Of a stretch of DNA of 64,000 bases, positions 22,751-31,978 are shown one piece after another. The stretch comes from Hypericum androsaemum (lineage: Eukaryota > Streptophyta > Magnoliopsida > Malpighiales > Hypericaceae). The notes below the pieces were generated by a model that had not been told where the DNA came from, did not search any database, and was given only the letters and a program-made list of their open reading frames with translations. Location of the stretch: contig OZ023196.1 of NCBI GenBank assembly GCA_963995505.1, positions 10,413,106 through 10,477,105 on the forward strand. The letters run 5' to 3'. Numbering within the stretch: position 1 is the stretch's first letter; every line of letters starts with the position of its first letter. Made by a program: the position numbers and the translations under genes.

Positions 22751-23320
22751 ATACATCAAATTAAATAAATATATTATTTCCTTATAGTTGTCAAATTGAA
22801 GAGATACACCAAATCCAATCATGAAAATACATATTTTTAAGTTGTTTTTTCCTAACTAGTAGGTAGACTCTAAAAGGTAATGTTAATTCTCCAGAAAGGT
22901 CAATTCGGGCCCGAGGACGATCTGCAATTGGGCTCCAGTAGATGGCCTTATCTGCTACGGGGCTTGGAAACCAACAGGGAGGCTAAATCCTAGTATTAGA
23001 TTGATGACTTGAGAGATTTTTAATGTAATTGCCTACTCGGGTTAATTGCAATAGTAATCTTCAAGGTCTCGAGGGACATATATGTAATGTCAGTAGTAAA
23101 ATGTAGAATTATGCTTCAGCAGTTTAACGTTTGGGCACTCTTTCCCTGCAGTAACAATTTTCCATTGGGATTTACGGTTGAAATATTATGGTTTTTTTTC
23201 ATACAGAATTTAGGAAATAGTTCCGTTTAATAGGGTGTGGTTTTGATCACATGGAGATAAAGTTAGTAAGGGCATGTCTCTATATTGAAAAAGGTCGAAT
23301 CATAGGTATTAAATTAAACA
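22751..23320. other. Intergenic DNA, no feature seen
   Basis: AT-rich sequence between the SINE and the MULE. No gene, repeat or RNA signal was recognised. Confidence 0.5.
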
Positions 23321-23329
23321 ATTTCTTAA

Positions 23330-23974
23330 GGGGTAAATACTTAGGGATTTTATACTCTTCATCTATATAATTTTTTTTAAGTATTCATAGAGAAAAGGGA
23401 TTATGATGGGTGAGGATTTTGGTAAATGTGTTGGATTTTTAGAGAAAATCTGAGTTGGTACAACGAATCGCAGATTATAGGATAATCGTCATACTTCTTA
23501 TTTCTGATGACAATTTATTTTCTTTGTTACTACTTAAACAAAGAATCGCAAATTAGATATGGATCTTTTCATTTACTAATCGCAAATTAGATATGGATCT
23601 TTTCTTTATTTACTACTGAATTTTCTTTGTTTACGAATCGCAAATTAGATATGGATCTTTTCATTTACTACTAATTTTTTTTTTCCAATGGAATGTTTAA
23701 GGTTTATACATTAGGGTGGGTTGGGTTATTTTGATTGAGTTGGATGTTTTACTATAGTAAATGATTTTAAAGTGAGGGAAGGGTATTTTGATAATTTTTT
23801 GTAACAATTTAAATAGAGTTGAAGTAAAAATTAGTCTCAAGTATTAATGAGTTCGATTTCTAAAACTCAAAAACTAACGAGTTCGATTTGTAAAAAACTT
23901 GGGGACTAATTTTTTTAACGACTTAACTTATTAATACATTATCTCAAAACTTAGGACCTCTATGTATTTATCCC
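23330..23974. mobile_element. Non-autonomous Mutator-like element (645 bp) with 9-bp TSD
   Basis: Ends ggggtaaatac (left) and gtatttatccc (right) are inverted. They are bounded by exact 9-bp copies of atttcttaa (23321-23329 and 23975-23983), the MULE target-duplication length. Inner right TIR sequence (ttagtctcaagtattaatgag, aactcaaaaactaacgag) matches the TIRs of the Pack-MULE at 1-1118, so the two are related. The left TIR is shorter or more diverged. No coding sequence. Confidence 0.85.
23535..23670 (+). repeat. Three-copy short repeat inside the MULE
   Basis: atcgcaaattagatatggat plus cttttc(a/t)tt occurs three times within about 130 bp, spaced about 37 and 60 bp, mixed with tttactacta and ttctttgttta phrases. 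The copies are nearly identical, so local expansion is recent. Confidence 0.85.
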
Positions 23975-23983
23975 ATTTCTTAA

Positions 23984-24449
23984 AGTCTAGTTTCCATGTT
24001 ATTATTAGGTAGTTTATAGATATTCCCTACGTTTGACCTTGTGATTTGTGATTTCTGTACCGAAGTCAATAGGATTACCGTGGTGGTGGATGATCTTGTC
24101 TAAAAGGTCCGTTGGAATTTTTTATCATATAAACTATAGCCCACCCATGATTTAGAAAGAAAAAAATATGATTTTGATAATAAGAGATTAATGTCCATCA
24201 AACGCTGATTATACAGTATAACAGTATAATCTGTTTGAATTTTAAATCCTCGATTTTTGATAATCTAAAAGTTCTTTATAATCTCTGAATCCTATTTTTT
24301 TAAGGTATATTTTTATACCATGATTATATTTTTCGGAGTTTGAATCCTGGATCTCTTAAAATTGCTATTAGATTTAGCCTCTCAATCCTATTTCTTTTCT
24401 AAATTACGAGTAGACTAGTATTTATAAGAAGTAGACTAGTTTTTGTGTT
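23984..24449. other. Intergenic DNA left of the Copia element
   Basis: AT-rich. gtagactagt appears twice near 24410-24440. It may include part of the LINE whose 3' end lies beyond the Copia insertion, but no coding homology was seen. Confidence 0.4.
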
Positions 24450-24454
24450 CTTTC

Positions 24455-24638
24455 TAAAGTATTTTGATTTAGCGGTAAAACTTTGCATATATTTCTCATT
24501 GATTGACGAGGTATATATATACAAGCCTGTCTAGGGTTACAGTGAATATATGTTTCCTAGTCTGAATAGGACACAATCTACACCTTCCTAATCAAACTGA
24601 AACACAATCAATTACAATCACACGTAATATTCTCAATA
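24455..24638 (-). repeat. 3' LTR of the inverted Copia element
   Basis: 184 bp, plus-strand taaagtattttgattt to attctcaata. It is almost identical to 28488-28671 and contains a tatatatatac promoter-like stretch. The element ends are TA...TA rather than TG...CA. Confidence 0.9.
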
Positions 24639-24650
24639 CTCCCCCCTCAA
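24639..24650 (-). other. Polypurine tract of the inverted Copia element
   Basis: The minus strand reads ttgaggggggag immediately before the LTR. It primes plus-strand DNA synthesis and sets the element orientation. Confidence 0.8.
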
Positions 24651-25456
24651 GGTGGAGCGTGAAGGTTGACAACGCCCAACTTGCGAACAAGGGTTTGAAA
24701 TCGATCTTGACCAAGTGCCTTCGTAAACAAATCAGCCAATTGATTGCTGGTGGAAATTTTGTATGGAGCGATCTCTCGTGATTCAACTCTTTCTCGAACA
24801 AAATAACAATCCATTTCAACGTGCTTTGTACGCTCGTGATAAACTGGATTCATGGTGATGTGTAAGGTGGCCTGATTATCGCAGAAGAGCAGAGTCGGCC
24901 GTCGGAAAGGAATGCCCAAATCGTGAAATAACCTGCGTAACCATAATATTTCACTAACCGCAACAGCCATGGCTCCATACTCGGCTTCAGCAGACGATCG
25001 AGCGACCACAGGCTGCTTTTTAGTACGCCAAGAAATAGGCGAGCCACCAAATGACATCATATAACCTGTTCGAGAATGTCGTGTCATCGAACATCCGCCC
25101 CAATCGGCATCACAATAGGCCACAAGCTCGAAATTAGGATCATTATTGAGAAGTATCCCCTGACCGGGTGTTGTCTTCAAGTATCGGAGGACCCGATCGG
25201 CTGCCTGAACGTGCATCGAACTTGGCTTATCCACAAACTGACTCAGGACATTTACAGCATACACAATATTCGGTCGAGTGACTGTCAAATACATGAGCTT
25301 GCCAATTAAACGCCGGTAATGACTAACTTCAGTGACCACTGCGCCTCCCGTTTGCAATCGATGGTTTTGCTCGATTGGAAAGAGACACGGGCGAGCATCA
25401 TCCTTTCCAGAATCCTGAAGAATGTCTAGAGTGTACTTGCGTTGACTTAAAACCAA
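24647..25456 (-). pseudogene. Copia reverse transcriptase C-terminus and RNase H
   Basis: A 269-codon open frame with QRKYTLDILQDSG, YRRLIGKLMYLTVTRPNI, VAYCDADWGGC, SAEAEYGAMA and NPVYHERTKHVEMDCYFVRE: the thumb/connection of RT followed by the RNase H domain. Homology begins at KGLVLSQRKYTL. The catalytic RT core (DVKTAFLHG, YVDD) is missing upstream, where the inverted block joins at a 13-nt shared sequence (25471-25483). The frame has no stops, which fits a recent insertion. Confidence 0.88.
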
Positions 25457-25483
25457 GCCCTTGGACGTTGTCGCTGCCTCAAT

Positions 25484-28345
25484 ATGTCCGACTCGAGTTC
25501 TGCCATGATCACCCCCGCTGGGTTACATCGATCGGGCGGTGAGAATTTTATTACTGGTGGTATCGACACCATGTCGCCGTACTATATTCATCCCTCGGAC
25601 GGCCCTAGTCAAGTTCATGTCGTGGACCGCCTAAGCGAAGGAAACTACGGCGAGTGGGCTAGCGACATGAGTACAGTTCTTTATGCAAAGAACAAATTTG
25701 GCTTCGTCGATGGTAGTCTTCCCAAGCCATTGGCAACTTCTGAAGATCTCAAGTATTGGGTTCGAGCTGATGTGATGGTTCGAGGATGGCTCAAATCATC
25801 GATGGAGAAGGACGTACGCGGGAGTGTACGAAGTGCCCGGACAGCCCATAAAATTTGGACTGACCTCGCTGATCGATTCGAGAAAGGGAGTGCTCCTCGT
25901 GCTTTCGAACTACGACGAGCAATTGCGAATCTTCGCCAAGATAAGTTGTCTGTGTCTGCTTATTATATGAAATTGAAAAGCTTATGGGATGAGGCACGTG
26001 ATATTGCACCATTGCCTGTGTGTTCCTGCAATGGTTGTTCTTGCAATTTGAAGAAGTAGGTGATGGAGATCCGCGACAAGGAGTATCTGTATGATTTTCT
26101 CATGGGGTTGGATGAGTGTTTTGCGACTGTCAAAACACAAATCCTCAGTACCCAACCGGTCCCTAGCATCGGAATAGCCTATCATCTTATTGCCGAAGAC
26201 GAGCAACAAAGGAATATCTCTGCTGCCCGTCACACTAGCACTGAATCTGTAGCTTTTCAAAGCAGGTTTCAAGATACTCGTGGTAGTAGTGATGGACGAG
26301 GCAATGGAGGGAGTAAGCCCAAGTGCTCCTATTGCGGCAAAATGGGTCATCTTGAAGCAAATTGCTTCGAACTTGTTGGATATCCCACTGGTTGGAGGAG
26401 GAATAATTCTGGTAACAACTCTGGAACTAATTCCAATCGAGCACAAGGCAGTAGCTCCAACAGGTCAAATGCCAAATCTCGGGACTCTAATGGTGCTCGA
26501 CCTCCTCCACGGGCGGCTCAAGTTTCCCAGGATGAACAACTTACGACGGGGCTTACACAAGATCAAATCAATATACTACTTTGCCAATTAGCTAGAAAAC
26601 CTATCCAATCGGAGTCCACAACAATTGGTCTACCATCTGATCCCTCTGCTAATATGGCTGGTAAGATAAATTTTGATCAACCCTGGGTAATGGACTCTGG
26701 CGCTACCGACCATATTACGTGTAGCCGAGCCTCTCTGAATGATGAGAACACCAAAATCGTTCACCCTCCAGTGAAGATTCCAAATGGTGATGAGATTCCT
26801 GTTGTCAGCATGGGAAATTCTCAATTGAGTTCCCGCATTCTTTTAAACAATGTGTTGCATATTCCATTATTTCAGTGCAATCTATTATCTGTGAGTAAAT
26901 TGACAAAAGATCTCAATTGCTCTATAACGTTTTATGCTGATTCTTGTGCCATTCAGGACTTAACTTCGAAGAACCTGATTGGAGTGGGTAGACAACGGGA
27001 TGGCTTATACTACTTTGAAGATATGCGAAAGGGGGTGGTGTTCTCAGCGGGATCGAAGCTGGACGAGCAGAGATGGCATCGTCGTCTAGGTCATATCTCC
27101 ATTGACAAGATGAAGCATATTGATTTGTTTAGAAATTTGAATTTTTCTACGGTTTTGGATCATTGTGATCCTTGTTCTCGTGCAAAACAAACGCGATTAC
27201 CTTTTCCTAAGAGTACTATTAAGACTACAGGCTATTTTGAGCTCATCCATTGTGATATCTGGGGTCCATATCGGATAGCTTCAACAATTGGGGCTCATTA
27301 TTTCTTGATAATTGTCGATGATTTTAGTAGGGGAACTTGGACCTTCCCCATGAAATTCAAATCTGAGGTCTCACGGCACCGCAAGACGTTTTGCACGATG
27401 ATTACCAACCAATTTGGTGTGAATGTCAAAGGAATTCGGACTGACAATGGATCCGAATTTTGTTCGAATCAAATGAAGCAGTATTATGAAGATCATGGCA
27501 TTCTATTACAAACTTCTTGCCCATACACTCCCCAACAAAATGGAGTTGTTGAGCGCAAGCATCGCCATGTCCTCGAGGTAGCCCGCTCATTAAGATTCCA
27601 GGCAAATTTGCCCGTCCGATTTTGGGGAGAATGCATTCAAGCGGCCACCTATTTGATTAATCGGATGCCGTCACGTGCAATCCAAGGCAAGATGCCATAT
27701 GAGGTAATCTTTGGTCGACCGGCCAGCTATGATCATCTACGCACTTTTGGTTGCCTAGCTTACATGTACAATCATACATGGACTGATAAGTTTGATGAAC
27801 GAGGGCGTCCTTGCTTATTTGTTGGCTACCCTTTTAACCAGAAGGGCTATAAGCTATATGATCCCCAAAGTCACAAATTCCATGTGTCTCGGGATGTAAT
27901 TTTTATTGAAGATATTTTTCCATATCACAAGAATGAGAAACCAGTGTTGGACCTTGATGAAGAGGCTGCCGTTGTGGATTCCCCTCCCACAACGGAATTA
28001 ACTGTCGATCCCGATGTTCCAGCTAAGGCCATATCGATTACTGAAGCAAGTGCGCAACCAAATTCAACTGATAACTCCATCTTTGGTCCATCTGATTCAG
28101 TGGAAAGATCGGATCCTCAAGTTGTCTCTCCCTCGCAAGAATTAATTGTTCCACCTATTGACCCAGTTAAAAATCAGCCGCGTCGCAGTGAGCGACATCG
28201 CCAAATACCAACACGCCTTGAAGATTATCAAGTAGCACTCCCCCCTTCGCTTGTTCCAGTTCAGTCTAATGAGCCATCCCCTCGTCTTACCACTTCGTCA
28301 GGTAATTCGATTTTATATCCCTTGGCGCAATCGATTATTAATTGA
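25484..28345 (+). pseudogene. Copia gag-protease-integrase, inverted block, one in-frame stop
   Basis: Frame from ATG 25484 with gag (LSEGNYGEWASDMSTVLYA), zinc knuckle CSYCGKMGHLEANC, protease WVMDSGATDHITC, GAG-pre-integrase WHRRLGHISIDKM, integrase core (HCDIWGPY, RTDNGSEF, TPQQNGVVERKH) and the linker RRSERHRQIPTRLEDY, ending SIIN. A TAG at 26057-26059 splits gag and stands where Gln would fit (NLKK-stop-VMEIRD). Everything else is open. The frame stops at the point where RT should begin, and the next 140 bp are leader-type repeats of attgaggcagc. The block lies opposite to the LTRs, so it would be antisense to the element's own RNA. Confidence 0.88.
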
Positions 28346-28475
28346 GGTAGCGATTATTTAATTGAGGCAGCAATTTTGTTGCTGGCGATTGAGGCCGATT
28401 TTGTTGCTGGCGATTGAGGCAGCAATTATTGAGTTCGATACCACCAGCGATTGAGGCAGCGATTTGGAACCTATA

Positions 28476-28487
28476 GCTCTGATACCA
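28476..28487 (-). other. Primer-binding site of the inverted Copia element
   Basis: The minus strand reads tggtatcagagc directly after the 28488-28671 LTR, which shows that this is the 5' LTR and the element points left. Confidence 0.9.
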
Positions 28488-28671
28488 TAAAGTATTTTGA
28501 TTTAGCGGTAAAATTTTGCATATATTTCTCATTGATTGACGAGGTATATATATACAAGCCTGTCTAGGGTTACAGTGAATATATGTTTCCTAGTCTGAAT
28601 AGGACACAATCTACACCTTCCTAATCAAACTGAAACACAATCAATTACAATCACACGTAATATTCTCAATA
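28488..28671 (-). repeat. 5' LTR of the inverted Copia element
   Basis: 184-bp direct copy of the left LTR with one noticed base difference. The PBS abuts it at 28487. Confidence 0.9.
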
Positions 28672-28676
28672 CTTTC

Positions 28677-28877
28677 TCTATGCAAGCCTACCCGTGATCG
28701 GATAACATTATTGAAGACTGCCTATTTGCTGCATCTGGAGTAGAAGAGCATCGCTTTGGTTTCATTAACAGGGAGGGGAATCAAGCCGCACATTGTTTGG
28801 CCAAGTTTCGTTTACCACCGGATGAATTTATTATTTTATTTTAATATCAATGAATGAATCTCTTGACCCTAAAAAAA
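28677..28877 (+). mobile_element. 3' end of a LINE, RNase H tail
   Basis: One frame reads EDCLFAASGVEEHRFGFINR, then EGNQAAHCLAKF and a stop, like the RNase H tail of plant LINE ORF2 (family pattern REGN..AH.LAKF). It is followed by a short 3' UTR and an A7 run. The Copia element lies directly left of it and probably inserted into it. No target duplication was found for the LINE itself. Confidence 0.7.
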
Positions 28878-29202
28878 TGGTATTCTATTAACCACTATCT
28901 AAATGAAACCAAAAAATGTTAAGTCTGGAATTAATCGCTTGTCTTTCGAGATTTCATGAACGTACAAGTAAACGGCACTATGAAGACAAGCAGTATCAAA
29001 TGAACAACTGCCGGGTTATATATCACATATATAATTGGATCATATTGATTATATTTATTCGTATTTGAAGCAGCAAGACTTGCGTCTCGCCCATTTTAAT
29101 GGTCCTTCATAATAACAAATAGCAACTTATACACCATTTGTACCCCCAACATTGTACAAATATAATTACTCATGATCCACCTCGACTACTTTCGAACCAT
29201 AT
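28878..29202. other. Intergenic DNA 3' of the secreted-peptide gene
   Basis: AT-rich. Its right part would be the 3' flank of the minus-strand peptide gene. No other feature seen. Confidence 0.4.
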
Positions 29203-29493
29203 TTAAGGTGCCTTGACATGATTTTCCGTCGCACATGGCATCGAACCACCGAGTGGCACATAATTTACGTAGCGACTCGGAGCAGAACTGAAATGCATGC
29301 CTTTGGGCATGCAATTCTTGAGGTCGCCGCGACCACGATGCCTCTCTTTTGGGTCTCCCTTTTCAGGGTTCAGGGCGACATACTCAGGTGGCTCGGTACC
29401 CATAACCGGCCTCGTGGCTACGACATTCTTAGCCTTGGGAGATAGGAGAAGGAGAATATAGACCAAAACCTTAACAAACAGAGTTATTTTCAT
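29203..29493 (-). CDS. Small secreted peptide precursor, 96 aa, weakly IDA-like
   Basis: Single-exon frame with a clear N-terminal signal peptide (MKITLFVKVLVYILLLL, likely cleavage after NVVA at about residue 26). A charged middle region (PEKGDPKERHRGRGD) and a C-terminal NCMPKGMHFSSAPSRYVNY follow, then PLGGSMPC. The order signal-variable-conserved tail is that of plant peptide hormones. PKG...SAPS recalls the PKGVPIPPSAPSKRHN tail of IDA/IDL peptides, but the His-Asn ending is replaced by Val-Asn-Tyr. Two cysteines (61 and 87) could form a disulfide. A TATA box is well placed upstream. I do not recognise the exact family, so IDA-like is a suggestion. The gene call itself is stronger than the function. 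Confidence 0.65.
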   Translation of the reverse strand: MKITLFVKVLVYILLLLSPKAKNVVATRPVMGTEPPEYVALNPEKGDPKERHRGRGDLKNCMPKGMHFSSAPSRYVNYVPLGGSMPCATENHVKAP

Positions 29494-29553
29494 TTGCGAG
29501 GGATTAGCTATTTTCCGAGGATATGGATGATGAACTCAGGGAGAGGCTCTCCG

Positions 29554-29563
29554 TTTATATAGG
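29554..29563 (-). promoter_or_regulatory. TATA box of the secreted-peptide gene
   Basis: The minus strand reads cctatataaacgg about 65 bp before the start codon, giving a 5' UTR of about 35 nt. Confidence 0.65.
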
Positions 29564-29573
29564 ATGTGGCTCG

Positions 29574-30205
29574 TGAAGGAGATGAAGATTGGCCAGCTCA
29601 GAGGTTGCTAGCTGGCCAGCTAGCTCCAGTGGTAGTCTTCTTGGTGATTGTTCAAAAAGTGATAATGCCCGTGCTCTTCATTACTATGTCGTCCTAAGTT
29701 TTTTTTTTCTCTTCCAAGTAGAAGTCAGCCGTTTAGCTATGAAAGTCAATGTTGGCTCATTTTCTTTACAATAATTGAGACGTAGTTAATATGGATATGG
29801 AAATCGTATAATTTAACCCATTTTTTCATTGGTTCAAAATAGCAAATGACTCATTACCCTTAGTAATTCATATTTCGTAATAAGAAACATGAGTATAATA
29901 CAATACAATATAATATTGGATAAATTACTCTCAGGTTCCTGAAATTTGGTAATATCACCTCTCACATCTCTCATTTTTCAAAAATAAATTTTCCATTCTC
30001 CGTATTTTTTTATTTTACTCTCGGGTCCCTCGCTGATATCATCAATCATTTTTGTCCAGTAATGGCCGAGTGGAGATTTGAATGAGACTCGAGCTATTCC
30101 TTTTGTTGACATTAGATTCAATAAAAAATTCAGATACATGTTCGTTTGTTGTTGACGTTGAATCTTCACATTCAATGAATAACCCATTAATTAGAACTAT
30201 GTTTT
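29574..30205. other. Intergenic DNA with a possible MULE/MITE end
   Basis: No gene. The stretch from about 29920 (ctctcaggttcctgaaattt, ctcgggtccctcg) resembles TIRs of small plant MULEs, but no partner arm was found. Confidence 0.35.
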
Positions 30206-31215
30206 TTTAGAATGGGCGGCGCGAAGCCTATATTAAAGTACCTGATTACAAAATAGAAATAGGAAATACATAGACAAATGACAAAAAACCAAACAAATAT
30301 CGAAAACTAATCCGAAGATAGCAGAGTGGCACGGGTAGAGACAATGGGCGATCGAGAAGCTACGAAAGCCAACGACCAATGTGGAGTTCTGCCTAGACAA
30401 GGAACGGCTAATAACCACGAGGTTACATCATAAACGTAACCTCATGGGCATTTAAATGTATACAAGATGCACGCAAATGAGAACCAAGGCCGAACGAGTT
30501 CAACCAAGACAAGTTTCTCCACCTATAACAACAAAAAATATTTTAAGACCCGTATGGATCTCAGATCAAGCCAAGGCCAAACTTAGCAAAAGACCATACA
30601 ACAAAGCCGAGGCAAAATACCCCTAAATAGATGGGAATCCGGGCAACATGGCAAAATATCACAAGATGCAAAAATAATCAAAATAGCACATAGACATAAG
30701 CAACAATAGTAAACATAAGCAAATAACAGCGACGAAAAAATATTAACAACAAAGGACAAGAAGACATAAACTGATAGGAGGGGTTGTCGATGGAGACCAA
30801 CCCCTCCGGTCGCCAAGAGATGGCACTCCTAGGTGGTCGATGGAAGGGCCAGAACCAGTAAAGAGGCTAAAATGGGAAGATGGTGAGCCGGCTGACCGCA
30901 CTAGCCCGAGACGAGGAGAGCGCAAGAGTAGAAGGAGCTTCAAACCAGAGTCGAGGTCAACCGGAGTGACCGAATCTTCTATGGTGAGTTGACGGGAGGA
31001 GAAAGTAGACGGTGACCGACGAGTAAGGACGGTGGCGAGCGAGGAGGGTAAGGAAGGCAGAGGGTGGGGAGTGGTGGCGAAGTTTGAGAAGGAAAAAAAG
31101 AGAAAAGAAAAAAATTGAGAAAAAAGGAAGAATAATGGTGAAGGAGGTGGAGGAGAGGAGGAGGGTGAAGGTAGAGGTATAAGGAAAAGAGAAGTAAAAA
31201 GGAAGACACCTCTTG
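30206..31215 (-). mobile_element. Probable noncoding retroelement, poly(A) end at the left
   Basis: Read on the minus strand, this opens with a CT-rich leader (about 31215-31060), runs about 1 kb without a sustained frame, and ends ggcttcgcgccgcccattct followed by A7. A CT-rich 5' end and a poly(A) 3' end suggest a non-LTR or retrotranscript-type insert. No coding domain or target duplication could be assigned. Frames on the minus strand are low-complexity Leu/Pro/Ser strings. Confidence 0.4.
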
Positions 31216-31978
31216 CAATAGGATATAATTTCTCTCTAGATGTGAGAGAAGGAAGCTCTTTTTTTTAAATTGGAATTATGTTACAGTTAGAGTCTTTTCT
31301 TGGTGAGTAATAAAATTTTATTTATAAAAAAACTCATAAGTTATCACTTCAAGATTTTTGATGTAGGACTGGGGGTAGTGAAGAATATTGTGGTACCCGA
31401 AACGACCTGAAATGATAAAGCACTTATTTGAAGAAAACCTTGGAATTGATTCGAGTAGGGGTGAGCATTCGGTATTTGGGATTTTTATTATTTTTTCGGT
31501 ATTCAAAATTTTGGGATCGGTATTTCAGTTTACGAGATTTTATTCGGTATTAGTTTTTGAGAAATTTCAGTAAATTTTGGTATTTGGTATAATTTTGGTA
31601 TATACCAGCATTATACCAAAATACCAAAGTACTAAAGTGTAAGTTTACCAAATATATAACAAAAAAAAATTAAACTCTACACTACATTATAGATTCCAAA
31701 ACGTCTTCACTCCCCCGACCCTTTTTCTCTCTCGACAAAAAAGAAGAAGATAGCCGACGATCGGTTAGGTGACGACACACCTCTGACCTCTCGACCGGCA
31801 GCCACCAGCCCACCACCATAGGCCACGACGAGGTCGCGACCACCCCTCTTCGACAGACCACCACCTTCCCTCTCCAGGCATTGTTAATTATGGTTTCAAA
31901 ATTTTAAAATCAATTAGGATTTTCTGTTTGGTGGTCAGTTTCATGTTGTTCTTTCTTGTTCTCTTCAGATTGCTTAAG

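Larger units (their letters stand above)
24455..28671 (-). mobile_element. Young Copia retrotransposon with internal inversion (4.2 kb)
   Basis: Bounded by 184-bp direct LTRs and by exact 5-bp copies of ctttc (24450-24454 and 28672-28676). PBS and PPT show that the element runs on the minus strand: PBS next to the right LTR, PPT (ttgaggggggag) next to the left LTR. The RT C-terminus and RNase H (24647-25456) are on that strand as expected. Gag, protease and integrase (25484-28345) are on the plus strand, so this block is inverted. The N-terminal part of RT is absent. I noticed one difference between the LTRs (aaaacttt versus aaaatttt), so insertion is recent and the rearrangement probably predates or accompanied it. 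Confidence 0.92.

Noticed and set aside
30979..31218. Leu/Pro-rich minus-strand frame
   Set aside because: Low-complexity CT-rich leader of a probable retroelement.
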